64,000 bases of DNA from Shinella curvata (GTDB taxonomy: Bacteria; Pseudomonadota; Alphaproteobacteria; Rhizobiales; Rhizobiaceae): assembly GCF_022899935.1 (NCBI RefSeq), contig NZ_JALJCJ010000001.1, positions 205,956-269,955 on the forward strand, read 5' to 3'. How positions within the stretch are numbered: position 1 is the first letter of the stretch; every line of letters begins with the position of its first letter. Positions 27,315 to 38,747 of this stretch are shown piece after piece. The notes beneath the pieces are model-generated. The model made no database searches. It was not told the DNA's origin and saw nothing but the letters and a program-made list of their open reading frames with translations. The position numbers and the translations under genes were made by a program.

Positions 27315-28124
27315 TCAGCCCTTGCCCCGGTTCGGCGAGGACAGCGCACGGTCGCTGTCGGCCGCGATGAAGTCGAGGATATGCATGACCGGTACGCTGC
27401 CGACATACTGCTCTCGGATTGCAGCGGCATTGGTGCGGATCGATCCCTCACCTTCGAAGATCTGCTTGAAGGCACGGCGCACTTCGTGGATCGTCGCCTT
27501 CTCTATTCCCGAACGGCTCATACCGACGACATTGAGGCCGCCGAGGATGCCTGGATTGCCGTTCAGCATGCCATAGGGAATGACATCGTAAGAGACCGCA
27601 GAAAGCCCGCCGATGAACGCATGACGGCCGATGCGGGTGAACTGATGCACCGCCGAGCCGCCACCGAGGATCACGCGGTCCTCGACCGTCACATGTCCGG
27701 CAAGCATCACATTGTTCGACAGGATGATATGATCGCCGAGCTGGCAGTCATGGGCTACGTGGGAGTTGGCAAGAAACAGATTGTTGCTGCCGACGACAGT
27801 TTTGCCGCCGCCCTCGGTCGTGCCGGTGTTCATCGTCACGCCTTCGCGGATAACGCACATCGACCCCACGGTCAGCGTCGTCTCGGCGCCGTCGTGATGC
27901 ACGCTCTGCGGATCGCCGCCGATCACTGCATTGGCGAAAATGCGCGTGCCGCGGCCGACAACAGTCCGGCCGGTAACGACCACATGCGTCAGAAGCTCCA
28001 CATCATCTTCGAGAACGACCTTGGGTCCGACATGGCAGAAGGGACCGACGACGACGTTTTCGCCGATGATCGCTCCGTCTTCCACGACGGAGAGCGGATG
28101 GATCTTCGCGCTTGCGGCAATCAT
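27315..28124 (-). CDS. lpxA: UDP-N-acetylglucosamine acyltransferase
   Basis: 269 residues. Transfers a 3-hydroxyacyl chain from ACP to UDP-GlcNAc, the first step of lipid A synthesis. The left-handed beta-helix is built of hexapeptide repeats ([20 protein letters not shown] at the start), and the catalytic histidine is in [16 protein letters not shown] helical C-terminal domain follows. It starts two bases after the fabZ stop. Confidence 0.96.
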   Translation of the reverse strand: MIAASAKIHPLSVVEDGAIIGENVVVGPFCHVGPKVVLEDDVELLTHVVVTGRTVVGRGTRIFANAVIGGDPQSVHHDGAETTLTVGSMCVIREGVTMNTGTTEGGGKTVVGSNNLFLANSHVAHDCQLGDHIILSNNVMLAGHVTVEDRVILGGGSAVHQFTRIGRHAFIGGLSAVSYDVIPYGMLNGNPGILGGLNVVGMSRSGIEKATIHEVRRAFKQIFEGEGSIRTNAAAIREQYVGSVPVMHILDFIAADSDRALSSPNRGKG

Positions 28125-28126
28125 TT

Positions 28127-28594
28127 TCAGGCGTCTTCCTTTTTTACGATCATCGCGCCGATATCAGCTTCCGCGACAAGTTGCCCATCAACTTTTGCAT
28201 CGCAATGAAACTTCCAGATATTGCCGCGCTGCTTCTGCTTGACGACATGGAACTCGACGCGGTCGCCGGGAACGACGGGCTTGCGGAAACGGGCATTGTC
28301 GATCGTCATGAAGTAGACGAGGTTCGAACCCGAACGCGACTTCCGCGCGCAGATCGCGCCGGCGGTCTGCGCCATGCCTTCGATGAGAAGCACCCCGGGC
28401 ATGATCGGGTGATCGGGGAAATGGCCCATGAACTGGGGCTCGTTCACCGTGACATTCTTGATGCCGATCGCCGAATTGTCGCTGTCGATCTCGATGATCT
28501 TGTCGACGAGCAGGAACGGATAGCGGTGGGGAAGCAGCGTGAGAATCTCACGCAGATCAGCCACGCCGAGCGTCGCCTTGGTTTCTTCACTCAT
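28127..28594 (-). CDS. fabZ: 3-hydroxyacyl-[ACP] dehydratase FabZ
   Basis: 155 residues. Hot-dog-fold dehydratase of fatty-acid elongation, acting on the same 3-hydroxyacyl-ACP pool that LpxA and LpxD draw on. Active-site H58 in [12 protein letters not shown] and E72 in LIEGMAQ are present. The ATG at 28592-28594 gives the usual family length; the longer reading frame overlaps lpxD and is unlikely. It overlaps lpxD by 8 bp. Confidence 0.96.
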   Translation of the reverse strand: MSEETKATLGVADLREILTLLPHRYPFLLVDKIIEIDSDNSAIGIKNVTVNEPQFMGHFPDHPIMPGVLLIEGMAQTAGAICARKSRSGSNLVYFMTIDNARFRKPVVPGDRVEFHVVKQKQRGNIWKFHCDAKVDGQLVAEADIGAMIVKKEDA

Positions 28595-29654
28595 CGTTGC
28601 CCCCCTTCTTCTGGACTCGAGTGCTGGAACGCATGGCGATCTCCGCCATGTCGCGCAAGAAATCGCGCATTGGGCGGGCCGGAACGCCGCCGTATTTTTC
28701 ACCCGCCGGAATATCGGCAACGACACCGCTCATGGCGGCGATCTGCACGCCGTCCCCGATGGTGATATGGCCGTTGATGCCGGATGCACCGCCGATCATC
28801 ACGCCATCGCCGATGCGCGTGCTGCCGGCGATACCGACCTTGCTGACGATGCCGCAATGGCGGCCGATGCGCACATTGTGGCCGACCTGAACCTGGTTGT
28901 CGATCTTGGTCCCCTCACCGATCACGGTATCGTCCATCGTGCCGCGATCAATCGTCGTGTTGGCGCCGATTTCGACGTGGTCCTGGATTATGACGCGGCC
29001 GATCTGCACAATCTTGATCATGCCGGGCTTAACGCCGGGCGCATAGCCAAAACCGTCTTGGCCGATACGGGCACCGGGATGGATAATCACGTTGTTGCCG
29101 ACGAGCGCGCACTGAACGGTTGCACCCGCTGCGATGGTGCAGTCGCGCCCGATCTTCACATTCGCCCCAATGATCGCGCCGGCCCCGATATGGCTGCCTT
29201 CGCCGATCTCCGCACCGGCGCCGATGACAGCCATGGGCTCGACGGTGACGCCGGGTTCGAGGCGTGCGGCGGGATCGACATAAGCTGCCGGGGAAATCGA
29301 AGCGGTTGCGGAGGTCATCGCTTCCGGACGCATCGCGGACGGATACAGAAGTTCCCCTGCCCGGGCGAAATCGGTGTGCGGACGCTTCGAGACCAGGACA
29401 ACAATGTGCGCGGGAATCAGAGACACCAGCGCGCGATCGCAAAGGACCGCCGTTGCCTCGCTCGTCTCAAGCTCGGCGCGAAATTTGCGGGAAAGGATAT
29501 AGCAGAGATCGCCATCTTTCGCCCGGTTAACGGGCGAGACGCTGCGCACGACGCGGTCGGCATGCGCAGAATCGGCAAGTTCCGCCCCAAGCGCGTCGGC
29601 CAGGTCACCCAGACGAATACCGTCGTGGGGCGGAAAAAACCAGGTATGCTCCAT
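28587..29654 (-). CDS. lpxD: UDP-3-O-(3-hydroxyacyl)glucosamine N-acyltransferase
   Basis: 355 residues from the ATG at 29652-29654, with GGAG eight bases upstream; a TTG two codons earlier is less likely. Adds the second acyl chain in lipid A synthesis. An N-terminal uridine-binding domain (about 1-110) is followed by a long left-handed beta-helix of hexapeptides (about 115-320, such as [17 protein letters not shown]). It lies 50 bp downstream of bamA. Confidence 0.96.
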   Translation of the reverse strand: MEHTWFFPPHDGIRLGDLADALGAELADSAHADRVVRSVSPVNRAKDGDLCYILSRKFRAELETSEATAVLCDRALVSLIPAHIVVLVSKRPHTDFARAGELLYPSAMRPEAMTSATASISPAAYVDPAARLEPGVTVEPMAVIGAGAEIGEGSHIGAGAIIGANVKIGRDCTIAAGATVQCALVGNNVIIHPGARIGQDGFGYAPGVKPGMIKIVQIGRVIIQDHVEIGANTTIDRGTMDDTVIGEGTKIDNQVQVGHNVRIGRHCGIVSKVGIAGSTRIGDGVMIGGASGINGHITIGDGVQIAAMSGVVADIPAGEKYGGVPARPMRDFLRDMAEIAMRSSTRVQKKGGNDE

Positions 29655-29704
29655 CGGCAAGACTCCAGAACGTCCGTGTTCTCTGAGGTTCTGGACGGCC
29701 GTCG

Positions 29705-32047
29705 TCAGAACTGCGTAGCGATGCCGAACTTGAAGCGCTGAACTTCGTCGAACTGTTCCTTCTTGATCGGAATAGCATAGTCGAAGCGCAGCGGGCCGAA
29801 TGGCGAGGCCCAGATCACGCTGGCGCCGACGGAGGCGCGCAGGCTCATACCGGTTCCTTTCAACCCGTCACCGGTAGTCGGCGTTGGGTCTGTCGCCACA
29901 TCATTCCCATACAGCGTTCCGGCATCAACGAAGACAGCGCCACGGAAGCCAGAGTCACGCGGAATACCGGGGATCGGGAACGATGCCTCGGCCGAAGCCG
30001 TGAAATAGGTCGTACCACCGAGTGAATCGCCGGTCCTAGTTGCACGCGGGCCGATACCGCCGGACTCAAAGCCTCGCAGGTCATTGGCCGAAAGCGTGAA
30101 CTGGTCGTAGACCCGTGTTGTACCGAAGCCCCACATGTGGCCGCCACTGACGGCGAGAGAGCCGATGACGTCTGCATCCTCCATCAGCGTATGGAAGTAA
30201 CGCGCCTTACCGTAGATCTTGTAGTATTCGGAATCGCCACCGAGGCCCGCCACTTCCTGCGTGATCTGGGCAAAGATACCCTCGCGCGGCAGCGTGCGAT
30301 CATCGACCGTGTCATAGGTCAGGCTATGCGCAACCGCAGAACGGACCCACGGACCGTTTTCCACGACATCCTGATAGGGCGTGGACAGCTCGTCGAGATC
30401 GCTGGAATTGTAATCCAGGCGCGCATAGCTGTAGCGAAGCGTCGTCGACAGGTCCTCGGTAATCGGCGCCGTTACGCGCAGATTGAAGCCCTTCGTGTTG
30501 AGCGTGTAGTAATCTTCGCTCTCGTCCTTGTTGCTGAAGATATCGAAACCGGCAGCAAGGCGATAACCGAGGAAATATGGCTCGGTGAACGACAGGGCGT
30601 AGTCGCGAGAATTGCGGCCCGTACCGGCAGACACGCGAATGTACTGACCGCGACCGAGGAAATTCTTCTCTTCGATCGAGGCTTCGATCTTGAATCCGCC
30701 GTTCTTGCCCGTCTCGTAGCCGGCGCCGATACCGAACGAACCAGTCGACTGGTCCTGAACGTCGACGACAAGCACAACGCGGTCGGATTGGCTGCCCGGA
30801 GCGGTCGTCACGTTGACGGCCGAGAAATAGCCGAGCGCTTCGAGACGACGCTTGGCGCGCGTAATGACTTCCTGGTTGAAGGCGTCGCCTTCACCAATAT
30901 CGAACTCGCGGCGAATGACGTAATCGCGCGTGCGGGTGTTGCCACGAATTTCGATACGCTCGACATAGGCGCGTTCGCCTTGGTCGACGAGGTAATCGAC
31001 TGCGATCGTGCCATTGCCGAGATCACGGTTGCCGCGCGGCGTCACGCGGGCGAACGGATAACCATTGGCGGCAACGCGCTGGGAAATCGCGGACATCGTG
31101 TCCTGCACGTCCTTGGCGCGATAGGTCTTGCCTTCGCGGCTCTCGACGAGACCCTTCAGCTCCTCCGAATCGATACCTTCGACGGTCGATTCGACGTTCA
31201 CGCCACCGAAATTGTAACGCTGCCCTTCGTTCACCGTGAACGTGACGACATATTCGTTCGAGGCTTCGTCGAGCACGGCTTCCGATGAAATCACCTGGAA
31301 GTCGGCAAAGCCGTTGTTGAAGTAGAACTGGCGCAGCGCCTCTTCGTCGGCGCGCAGCTTCTCTTCGCTGTAAACGTCCTTGCGGGTCAGGAACGACAGG
31401 AAGTTCGACTTCTTGGTGACAATGACCGCTTTCAGGCGGCTGTTGCTGAAGGCTTCGTTACCGACGAAGTTGATCTGCGAAATCTTCGTGCGATCACCTT
31501 CATCGACGACGAAGGCAAGGTTCACGCGGCCATTGCCAAGAGGATAGGTCTGTGTGGTGACCGTCGCATCGCTGCGGCCGATCGAGGCATAGGCATCGCG
31601 AATCGTCTGCTTGTCGGCTTCGATCGCGGTTTCGCTGTACGGACCGAGCGACTGCGAGCGCAGCAGGCCGACGAGCTTTTCGTCCTTGATCTTCTTGTTG
31701 CCGTTGATGACGACCTGGTTGATCAGCTGATTTTCATTAACGACGACGACGAGCGTGCTGCCGGAAACCGAGATCTTCACATCCGAGAAATAGCCGGTCG
31801 CGAAGAGACGGCGCACGGAGGCGTCGATATCGGCGTTCGAGAAGCTCTTGCCGGGCACGATGGTGACGTTGGCCTTGACCGTTTCAGCACTCACACGGTC
31901 CGCACCGCGAACCTGGATGCTGCGGATCGTGGCCGCTTCCGCGACGGATGCGGAGACAAGCGTGGCAAAAGAGCCGCCCGTGACAACCATACTAGCCGAC
32001 AATGCAACGGCCGACACGGCGTTCAAAAAGTTTGAACCAGCTTTCAT
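29705..32047 (-). CDS. bamA: outer-membrane protein assembly factor BamA
   Basis: 780 residues. Core of the BAM complex that folds beta-barrel proteins into the outer membrane. Signal peptide (cleavage near SVAEA), five POTRA domains (about 40-430) and a 16-strand barrel domain ending in the C-terminal aromatic FKFGIATQF. The substrate-latch region containing the FxxGxG-like GIGAGYETG is visible. ATG at 32045-32047; a GTG two codons upstream has better spacing from AAGG and may be the true start. It sits between rseP and lpxD as in most proteobacteria. Confidence 0.96.
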   Translation of the reverse strand: MKAGSNFLNAVSAVALSASMVVTGGSFATLVSASVAEAATIRSIQVRGADRVSAETVKANVTIVPGKSFSNADIDASVRRLFATGYFSDVKISVSGSTLVVVVNENQLINQVVINGNKKIKDEKLVGLLRSQSLGPYSETAIEADKQTIRDAYASIGRSDATVTTQTYPLGNGRVNLAFVVDEGDRTKISQINFVGNEAFSNSRLKAVIVTKKSNFLSFLTRKDVYSEEKLRADEEALRQFYFNNGFADFQVISSEAVLDEASNEYVVTFTVNEGQRYNFGGVNVESTVEGIDSEELKGLVESREGKTYRAKDVQDTMSAISQRVAANGYPFARVTPRGNRDLGNGTIAVDYLVDQGERAYVERIEIRGNTRTRDYVIRREFDIGEGDAFNQEVITRAKRRLEALGYFSAVNVTTAPGSQSDRVVLVVDVQDQSTGSFGIGAGYETGKNGGFKIEASIEEKNFLGRGQYIRVSAGTGRNSRDYALSFTEPYFLGYRLAAGFDIFSNKDESEDYYTLNTKGFNLRVTAPITEDLSTTLRYSYARLDYNSSDLDELSTPYQDVVENGPWVRSAVAHSLTYDTVDDRTLPREGIFAQITQEVAGLGGDSEYYKIYGKARYFHTLMEDADVIGSLAVSGGHMWGFGTTRVYDQFTLSANDLRGFESGGIGPRATRTGDSLGGTTYFTASAEASFPIPGIPRDSGFRGAVFVDAGTLYGNDVATDPTPTTGDGLKGTGMSLRASVGASVIWASPFGPLRFDYAIPIKKEQFDEVQRFKFGIATQF

Positions 32048-32285
32048 CTTCACTACTTACCTTCGTTTCAACGTCCCGGCGGGCGTGCACCCGAGTCCGG
32101 TCACGTTTGCCGTTTTAACCGCTTTTGCCATACAAGCAAGGTCACGCGTTAATTTCTGTTTACTTCAATTCAAACCGTGGCCTGAAGGCCACTACCTGAG
32201 TTTCATTACGGTAAACAGACTCTTAGCATTCACACCTGCGGCGAGCGGCTCCCCTTATATTCCTCACCGGCCGAAGCCGGCACTC

Positions 32286-33419
32286 TCAGCCCAGAAGCAT
32301 CGAAATATCGTTCCAGGTCGCAAAGACCATCAGCATGAGCACCAGCGCCATGCCGATGCGAAATGCGATCTCCTGCGCCCCGGGCCCGACAGGTCTGCCC
32401 CGGATAGCTTCCACCGCATAGAACATCAGATGGCCGCCATCAAGTACCGGAACAGGCATCAGGTTCAAAAGTCCAATGGAAACAGAGAGAACGGCAGCCA
32501 ATTGCAGCAGCGCTGCAACACCGAGCGTCGCCATCTGGCCGGAAGCCTGTGCCACGCGGATGGGGCCGCCGAGCTGATCGGCCTTCATGCGGCCCATCAC
32601 GAGGTTCGACAGATAGTCGAACGTGCCCGTCACGATATGCCAGCTCTGGAGCACGCCCTGCCCCACGGCTTCGAGCGGTCCGTATTCCACGACGCGGAAA
32701 TTGCCGGTTTCCTGGTTGGTGACGATGCCGATCAGACCGAGCTCGATCTTGTTGCCGAACTGGTCGGTGATTTCGGTGCGCTGCGGGGTCATCGGCAGGT
32801 CGAGATCCGCACCGTCGCGGCGCACGGTCACGGTGATCTTCAATTCCGGCCGCACGCTGACATAGCGGCGCACGTCGTCGAAGGTCGCGACCGGATTGCC
32901 GTCGAGCGCCACGAGAAGATCACCGGGGCGCACGCCGGCGGCTTCTGCAGCGCTGCCGGGACGCACCTCCGCGACGATCGGGTCGGCGACCTGGCGACCG
33001 TAGATGGAAAACATCACCGCAAAGATGGCGATCGCCAGGAGGAAATTGGCGATGGGGCCGGCCGCGACCGTGATCGCGCGCTTCCACAGGGCCGCCCCCA
33101 GGAACGTGCGCTTGCGCTCGGCCTCGGGCAAGGCTGCCAGGGCGTCGTAGTCCGGAATGGAGGCTGCGTCTTCGTCCCCGAGAAACTTCACATAGCCGCC
33201 GAGAGGAATCGCCGACAGCTTCCAGCGCGTGCCGTGCCGGTCGTTGAAGCCGATGATCTCGGGACCGAAACCGATGGAAAAGGCCGTGATTCCGATTCCC
33301 GACCAGCGGCCGGCTAGATAATGCCCGAGCTCGTGAATGAAGACGATCAGCGTCAGCACGATCAGGAAGGGAACGATATAGCCCGTCAAAAAGCCGACGG
33401 AGCTAGCCAGCATGTCCAT
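32286..33419 (-). CDS. rseP: site-2 metalloprotease RseP
   Basis: 377 residues. Intramembrane zinc protease that cleaves anti-sigma factors and spent signal peptides. The HExxH motif is H29-E30-H33 in VFIHELGHYLAGR. A single PDZ domain lies in the middle (about 120-200), and the third zinc ligand is in NLMPVPVLDGGHL near the C-terminus. Four membrane segments. It follows cdsA with a 36-bp gap. A 238-bp gap, with no gene seen, separates it from bamA and may hold a bamA promoter. Confidence 0.96.
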   Translation of the reverse strand: MDMLASSVGFLTGYIVPFLIVLTLIVFIHELGHYLAGRWSGIGITAFSIGFGPEIIGFNDRHGTRWKLSAIPLGGYVKFLGDEDAASIPDYDALAALPEAERKRTFLGAALWKRAITVAAGPIANFLLAIAIFAVMFSIYGRQVADPIVAEVRPGSAAEAAGVRPGDLLVALDGNPVATFDDVRRYVSVRPELKITVTVRRDGADLDLPMTPQRTEITDQFGNKIELGLIGIVTNQETGNFRVVEYGPLEAVGQGVLQSWHIVTGTFDYLSNLVMGRMKADQLGGPIRVAQASGQMATLGVAALLQLAAVLSVSIGLLNLMPVPVLDGGHLMFYAVEAIRGRPVGPGAQEIAFRIGMALVLMLMVFATWNDISMLLG

Positions 33420-33455
33420 GATTCAGTCCCCAGTCATTCGTGAGTTCGGTGCGGC

Positions 33456-34289
33456 TCACGGGCCAAAGAGAAACACGCCGGCCGGCGCGTTTGCAGCCCC
33501 CGACACGATGGCATCGCCAAGTGCAATGAGGAACGCGGCGAAGCAGGCGAAAACAAGGCCATCGACGCGGTCCATGACGCCGCCGTGACCCGGAATGAGA
33601 CGACTGGAATCCTTGACGCCGAACCGGCGCTTGATGAAGGATTCGAAGAGATCGCCGATCTGGCTGCAGACGGACAGGACGAGCGCGATGACCGGGATCC
33701 ACAAACCATTCAGCGGGAAGAACGCGGCATGCACGAGCGTGCCGGCAATGACGGCCGAAACCGCGCCGCCAATGGCGCCCGACCAGGTCTTGCCAGGAGA
33801 GATCGGCGGAGCCAGCTTCGGGCCGCCGATGGCGCGTCCGACGAAATAGGCCAGGATGTCCGTCGCCCAGACGACGGCGAAGATGAAGATCATCGCGGCA
33901 AAACCTTCGCCGCTGTCGCCGCGGATGGCGGCGAGCGAAATCGCGGTCAGGCCGGAATAAACGATACCGCCTGGCAGCCAGCCGCTTTTCGTGAAGGCGA
34001 AGGCATAGAGGATGCTGGCCACGGTCGCGCCGATGAGCACCGGCAGCGCCAGTTCGTCGAAGCCGAAGATCACAAGGCCGGCAATGCCGGCGACGGTCGC
34101 CCAGCCGAAGGCGTTGCCACGGAAATCCGAATCGGGAAGCCGTGTGATGGTCGACCACTCGTAGTAGACGAGGACGGAGATCGCGGCAGCAAGCAGGCGG
34201 AAGGCAATGCCGCCATACCAAGTGGCTGCCAGAACCAAGGCGGCAAGCACGATGCCGGAAATGATACGCAGGCGAAGTTCAGTCTGCAT
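33456..34289 (-). CDS. cdsA: phosphatidate cytidylyltransferase
   Basis: 277 residues. Makes CDP-diacylglycerol from phosphatidic acid and CTP, the precursor of all phospholipids and the substrate of Pcs encoded at 4.4-5.1 kb. About eight membrane helices, and the family signature near the C-terminus is partly visible (IPGHGGVMDRVDGL, with the conserved DRVD). Its ATG overlaps the uppS TGA by one base. Confidence 0.96.
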   Translation of the reverse strand: MQTELRLRIISGIVLAALVLAATWYGGIAFRLLAAAISVLVYYEWSTITRLPDSDFRGNAFGWATVAGIAGLVIFGFDELALPVLIGATVASILYAFAFTKSGWLPGGIVYSGLTAISLAAIRGDSGEGFAAMIFIFAVVWATDILAYFVGRAIGGPKLAPPISPGKTWSGAIGGAVSAVIAGTLVHAAFFPLNGLWIPVIALVLSVCSQIGDLFESFIKRRFGVKDSSRLIPGHGGVMDRVDGLVFACFAAFLIALGDAIVSGAANAPAGVFLFGP

Positions 34290-35035
34290 CAGGAACCAAC
34301 CGCAAGTGTGGCGGCAGGCTGCAGGCCGCCGAAACGGCGTTCCCGTGCAGCATAACGCGCCAGGGCCGTACGGAACGTGTCGCGCGTGAAATCCGGCCAG
34401 TATTCGGGAACGAACATGAGTTCGGCATAAGCAGCCTGCCAGAGCAGGAAGTTCGACAGGCGCTCCTCCCCGCTGGTGCGGATAACGAGGTCGGGATCGG
34501 GAATATCGGCCGTGTCGAGCGAGGCGCTGATCCGTTCGGAAGTCAGCTGCGACGGGTCAAGGCGACCGGCGGCGACCTCCTCGGCAAGCTTGCGCACGGT
34601 GCGGGCAATCTCGTCACGGGAACCGTAGTTGAAGGCGATGACCAGCGTGATGCCGGAATTGCCGCGCGTTGTCTCCTCCGCCTCGAGCAACAGCGGCAGG
34701 ATATCGCTTGCGAGATTTGCCCGGTCGCCGATCACACGGATGCGGACATTCTGCTTGTGCAGTACCGCGAGGTCGCGCCGGATGAAGGTCTTCAGCAGAC
34801 CCATGAGGTCGGAGACCTCGCTTTCCGGCCGATTCCAGTTCTCCGAGGAGAAGGCGAAGAGCGTGAGGTACGAGACGCCGCATTCAGCCGCCGTCTTCAC
34901 CGCCTCGCGCACCGCCTCGACACCCTTGCGATGCCCCATGGCGCGCGGCAGGCCGCGTGCGTTCGCCCAGCGTCCGTTGCCATCCATGATGATGGCGACG
35001 TGTGCCGGTACGGTGCTGGGCGAAAGCTGGTTCAT
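34289..35035 (-). CDS. uppS: isoprenyl transferase (undecaprenyl diphosphate synthase)
   Basis: 248 residues from the ATG at 35033-35035 (a TTG two codons upstream is the alternative). Makes the C55 lipid carrier used for peptidoglycan and other envelope polymers. The catalytic aspartate D18 is in [11 protein letters not shown]; the GHRKG and SSENWNRP motifs and the C-terminal [15 protein letters not shown] are all present. Confidence 0.96.
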   Translation of the reverse strand: MNQLSPSTVPAHVAIIMDGNGRWANARGLPRAMGHRKGVEAVREAVKTAAECGVSYLTLFAFSSENWNRPESEVSDLMGLLKTFIRRDLAVLHKQNVRIRVIGDRANLASDILPLLLEAEETTRGNSGITLVIAFNYGSRDEIARTVRKLAEEVAAGRLDPSQLTSERISASLDTADIPDPDLVIRTSGEERLSNFLLWQAAYAELMFVPEYWPDFTRDTFRTALARYAARERRFGGLQPAATLAVGS

Positions 35036-35076
35036 GAACAATCCGGAAAAGAGAAAAAATACAGGTGGCGAAAGCC

Positions 35077-35637
35077 TTAAACCTGCATGATTTCCTTTTC
35101 CTTCTCGGCAAGCAAGCGATCGACGTCCAAAATCGTCTCGTCCGTCATCTTCTGCACCTTTTCGGATTGGGCGCGGCTCAGGTCCTGGCCGATATCGCCA
35201 TCCTTTTCGGCTTTCTTAAGGTCATCCATTCCGTCACGGCGGACGTGGCGGATCGCGACCTTGGCCTTTTCGGCATAGTCATGCGCGACCTTGACGAGCG
35301 ACTTGCGGCGCTCCTCGTTGAGTTCCGGCAGCGGGATACGCAGATTCTGGCCGTCGATGATCGGGTTGAGGCCGAGATTCGATTCGCGAATACCGCGTTC
35401 GACGGCGCCGACCATGCCCTTGTCCCAGACGGAGACCGAGAGCATACGCGGTTCGGGAACCGAGATGTTGGCGACCTGGTTGAGCGGCACGCGTGAACCA
35501 TAGGCCTCGACCTGCACCGGATCGAGCACGTTGGCCGAGGCACGGCCGGTGCGCAGCGACGCGATGTCGTTCTTGTATGCGGTGATCGCGCCATCCATGC
35601 GGCGCTTCAGTTCCTTCAGGTCGATACCTTCACTCAT
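35077..35637 (-). CDS. frr: ribosome recycling factor
   Basis: 186 residues, the exact family length. With EF-G it splits terminated ribosomes. Conserved segments include [20 protein letters not shown] and the helical C-terminal [15 protein letters not shown]. It lies 60 bp downstream of pyrH and 41 bp upstream of uppS, the common proteobacterial order. Confidence 0.97.
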   Translation of the reverse strand: MSEGIDLKELKRRMDGAITAYKNDIASLRTGRASANVLDPVQVEAYGSRVPLNQVANISVPEPRMLSVSVWDKGMVGAVERGIRESNLGLNPIIDGQNLRIPLPELNEERRKSLVKVAHDYAEKAKVAIRHVRRDGMDDLKKAEKDGDIGQDLSRAQSEKVQKMTDETILDVDRLLAEKEKEIMQV

Positions 35638-35697
35638 CGGAATACTCCTATTTTCTCACAGAACGGCTGCACCTATGACGCGTGCGCCGACTCAGAA

Positions 35698-36420
35698 TCA
35701 GTTGTCGGTTACGATGGTCCCGCGTCCGCCACCGGTCAATATTTCGGCGAAACCACCCTTTTCATGGATGGAGAAGACGATGATCGGGATGTGGTTTTCA
35801 CGCGCCAGCGCGACGGCCGCGACGTCCATGACAGCAAGGCCCTTTTCGAGTACTTCGCTGTGCGTCAGGCGATCGAAGCGGGTCGCCGTCGGATCCTTCT
35901 TCGGATCGGCGGAATAGATGCCGTCGACCTGCGTGCCCTTGAAGATTGCTTCCGCGCCCATTTCGGCGGCGCGAAGGGCGGCAGCGCTGTCGGTCGTGAA
36001 GAACGGGTTGCCCGTTCCGCCGGCGAAAATCACCACGCGGCCGAGCGACAGATGGTAGAGCGTCGCGCGCTGCGAAAAGCTTTCGCAGATTTCCGGCATG
36101 GCGATGGCCGAGAGCACGACCGTATCGATGTCGAGTTTGCGCAGCGAGGTGGCGAGCGCCAATGCGTTGATGACGGTCGCGAGCATGCCCATGTGGTCGC
36201 CGGTGACGCGATCGCCGCCCTTGGAGGCCACGGCCACGCCGCGGAAGATGTTGCCACCGCCGACGACGACGCCGACTTCAACGCCCATGGCGCGGGCTTC
36301 GGCAATATCGGAGGCGATACGGTCGGCAACCGCGACATCGATACCGAAGCCCTGCGACCCCATCAGGGCCTCGCCGGAGCATTTCAGCAGAACACGTTTA
36401 TAGATTGGCTTGGCGGTCAT
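35698..36420 (-). CDS. pyrH: UMP kinase
   Basis: 240 residues. Hexameric amino-acid-kinase-fold enzyme that phosphorylates UMP to UDP. It begins MTAKPIYKRVLLKCSGEALM, has the GGGNIFRG nucleotide loop, VTGDHMGMLATVINALA and GTGNPFFTTDSAAALRAAE. The ATG at 36418-36420 is preceded by AGGAGC; the longer frame through the intergenic hairpin is not supported. Confidence 0.97.
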   Translation of the reverse strand: MTAKPIYKRVLLKCSGEALMGSQGFGIDVAVADRIASDIAEARAMGVEVGVVVGGGNIFRGVAVASKGGDRVTGDHMGMLATVINALALATSLRKLDIDTVVLSAIAMPEICESFSQRATLYHLSLGRVVIFAGGTGNPFFTTDSAAALRAAEMGAEAIFKGTQVDGIYSADPKKDPTATRFDRLTHSEVLEKGLAVMDVAAVALARENHIPIIVFSIHEKGGFAEILTGGGRGTIVTDN

Positions 36421-36549
36421 TGTCGCTCCTGAACTCGTGCACCTGCTCACCCGATCCGGCCGCCCGGGCGGCAACCGGGGCGGTTGCGCAAGGGGCAGCC
36501 ATGGCCGCAGAGAAATTTCGGGGCAGGCATATCGGCAAGCCGGATACAC

Positions 36550-36581
36550 GAAGGGCGCCGCGTTGTCACGCGGCGCCCTTC
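36550..36581. terminator. long perfect hairpin between tsf and pyrH
   Basis: 13-bp perfect stem GAAGGGCGCCGCG/CGCGGCGCCCTTC with a six-base loop. The T-run follows on the plus strand rather than on the minus strand of the genes, so on the coding strand it may attenuate or stabilise the transcript between tsf and pyrH rather than terminate fully. Confidence 0.6.
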
Positions 36582-36625
36582 TGTTTTCCCAAACGGCCCA
36601 CTATTTCCCAACAAAAATAGGAAAA

Positions 36626-37552
36626 TCAGCCCTTGGCGACGGCTGCAACTTCAGCGGCGAAGTCCGACTCTTCCTTCTCGACGCCTTCGCCGAGCAGGAG
36701 GCGGGCCATGCCGACGACTTCGATCGGCGCGCCGACGGTCTTTTCAGCTTCCTTGACGGCAGCGCCAACCGTGAGGTCGGGGTTCATGACGAAGGCCTGC
36801 GACAGCAGGGCGACTTCTTCGAAGAACTTGCGCATGCGGCCTTCAACCATCTTTTCGATGATCGCGTCCGGCTTGCCGGAAGCGCGCGACTGCTCGATGA
36901 AGACGTTGCGTTCGCGTTCGGCGACGGCAGCATCGACTTCTTCGGCGCGGATGGCGAGCGGTGCCGTTGCAGCAACGTGCATGGCAACCTGGCGGCCGAT
37001 GGCAGTCAGGGCTTCCTTGTCGCCGGTCGACTTCAGCGCGACGAGAACGCCGAGCTTGCCGAGGCGATCAGCGGCAGCGTTATGGATGTAGGTCGCGACG
37101 ACGCCGTCTTCGACCGACAGGGCAACCGAGCGGCGCAGGTTCATGTTTTCGCCGATGGTGGCAACCGCGTCCTTGATCGTGTCGGTGACCGACTTGCCGG
37201 TTGCCGGATAGGTGGCAGCACCTACGGCTTCAACGGTACCGTCGGTGGTGAGCGCTACGTCGGCAACGCCGCGAACGATCGTCTGGAAGGCGTCGTTACG
37301 GGCAACGAAGTCGGTTTCCGAGTTGACTTCGACGACGACGGCCTTGGTGCCGGCGCTGGCGATGCCGATGAGGCCTTCAGCAGCCGTGCGGCCCGACTTC
37401 TTGTCGGCCTTGGCGATACCCTTGGCGCGCAGCCAGTCGATCGCTGCTTCGATGTCGCCGTCGTTTTCAGCCAGCGCCTTCTTGCAGTCCATCATGCCTG
37501 CGCCGGACTTTTCGCGCAGTTCCTTCACCAGTGCAGCGGTGATTTCAGCCAT
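36626..37552 (-). CDS. tsf: translation elongation factor Ts
   Basis: 308 residues. Guanine-nucleotide exchange factor for EF-Tu. The N-terminal UBA-like domain with [19 protein letters not shown] is followed by the core with SETDFVARN. It is downstream of rpsB as usual, but a hairpin lies between them. AGGCTCACA precedes the ATG. Confidence 0.97.
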   Translation of the reverse strand: MAEITAALVKELREKSGAGMMDCKKALAENDGDIEAAIDWLRAKGIAKADKKSGRTAAEGLIGIASAGTKAVVVEVNSETDFVARNDAFQTIVRGVADVALTTDGTVEAVGAATYPATGKSVTDTIKDAVATIGENMNLRRSVALSVEDGVVATYIHNAAADRLGKLGVLVALKSTGDKEALTAIGRQVAMHVAATAPLAIRAEEVDAAVAERERNVFIEQSRASGKPDAIIEKMVEGRMRKFFEEVALLSQAFVMNPDLTVGAAVKEAEKTVGAPIEVVGMARLLLGEGVEKEESDFAAEVAAVAKG

Positions 37553-37722
37553 TGTGAGCCTCTTGTCGGTTGTTGCGTGCCGCCGGAAAACCGCGGCGAA
37601 CTCAAGGTTTTGGGAACGAATGTACCCGGAAATGTGACAGGGTGATGAATATCACCGCTGGCCTGCCGTTTTGAAACCGCGACCCTTGAGGGTCATCGAA
37701 AAGCAGGACCTTTATAAACAAG

Positions 37723-37753
37723 CCGAGGCCAGGGATCGTCTCTCTGGCCTCGG
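37723..37753 (-). terminator. hairpin between rpsB and tsf
   Basis: Stem CCGAGGCCAG/CTGGCCTCGG, extendable by three more pairs (one G-U), with a five-base loop. On the minus strand it is followed by CTTGTTTATAAAGG, a weak U-stretch. It probably causes partial termination, giving more S2 than EF-Ts mRNA. Confidence 0.6.
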
Positions 37754-37797
37754 TTGATCAGGAAAGAAGGAGCGAAGGTGTCGCTCCGACCTTTGCC

Positions 37798-38559
37798 TTA
37801 CGCTTCGGCTTCGAGAGCCGGCTCGACCGGAACTTCAGCCGAGGCGCCGAGGTCACGGCCCGAAGCGCCCTGCTGGCGCGCGATGCCGTCGATGGCAGCG
37901 CGGGCGATCAGGTCGCAGTACAGAGCGATGGCGCGCGAGGCGTCGTCGTTGCCGGGGATCGGGAAATCGATCGGATCCGGGTCGCAGTTGGAGTCGATGA
38001 CGGCGACGACCGGAATGCCAAGACGCTTGGCTTCTTCGATCGCGATCGATTCCTTGTTGGTGTCGATGATGAACATCAGGTCCGGCGTGCCGCCCATGTC
38101 GCGGATACCGCCGAGAGCCTTTTCAAGCTTTTCGCGCTCGCGCTCAAGGTTCAGGCGCTCCTTCTTCGAATAGCCAGAGCCTTCCGAAGCGAGGATTTCG
38201 TCGAGCTTGCGCAGGCGCTGGATCGAGTTGGAGATGGTCTTCCAGTTCGTCAGCATGCCGCCGAGCCAGCGGGCGTTGACGTAGTACTGGGCCGAACGCT
38301 TGGCAGCGTCAGCGATGATGTCGGAAGCCTGACGCTTCGTGCCGACAAACAGAACGCGGCCGCCGCCGGCAACCGTGTCGGACACGACCTGAAGGGCGCG
38401 CGACAGCATCGGAACGGTCTGGGCCAGGTCGATGATGTGAACGTTGTTGCGATCGCCGAAGATGTACGGCTTCATCTTCGGGTTCCAGCGGTGCGTCTGG
38501 TGGCCGAAGTGAATGCCGGCTTCGAGAAGCTGGCGCATAGAGAAATCGGGCAATGCCAT
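37798..38559 (-). CDS. rpsB: 30S ribosomal protein S2
   Basis: 253 residues. It begins [20 protein letters not shown] and contains [32 protein letters not shown] and the DTNKE motif near the nucleotide-fold core. The C-terminal tail is acidic and alanine-rich, usual for alphaproteobacteria. AAAAGGATAACTAGGC precedes the ATG. Confidence 0.98.
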   Translation of the reverse strand: MALPDFSMRQLLEAGIHFGHQTHRWNPKMKPYIFGDRNNVHIIDLAQTVPMLSRALQVVSDTVAGGGRVLFVGTKRQASDIIADAAKRSAQYYVNARWLGGMLTNWKTISNSIQRLRKLDEILASEGSGYSKKERLNLEREREKLEKALGGIRDMGGTPDLMFIIDTNKESIAIEEAKRLGIPVVAVIDSNCDPDPIDFPIPGNDDASRAIALYCDLIARAAIDGIARQQGASGRDLGASAEVPVEPALEAEA

Positions 38560-38678
38560 GCCTAGTTATCCTTTTCCGGTTGAACCTCCGCAAGGCGAAC
38601 AGCACTTCCTGGGAAATGCCACCGGGCGGAACGATCCGGATTTCTCCCGGACAATCCCATGCCTCACGTGTGGAATGA

Positions 38679-38719
38679 GCGGCCCTTTACCCTCCGTTTC
38701 CCGGAAAATCAAGGGCCGC
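38679..38719 (-). promoter_or_regulatory. rpsB upstream hairpin (possible leader structure)
   Basis: 9-bp inverted repeat GCGGCCCTT/AAGGGCCGC with a 23-base loop, 120 bp upstream of rpsB. It could be part of an autoregulatory S2 leader or a terminator for antisense transcription toward eipB. No promoter was assigned. Confidence 0.3.
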
Positions 38720-38747
38720 ACGGTAAAAAACACGCAGAATGCCGCGC

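Noticed and set aside
36421..36549. Upstream extension of pyrH through the hairpin region
   Set aside because: The extra residues (MYPACRYACPEISL...) match no UMP kinase N-terminus, and AGGAGC supports the ATG at 36418-36420.
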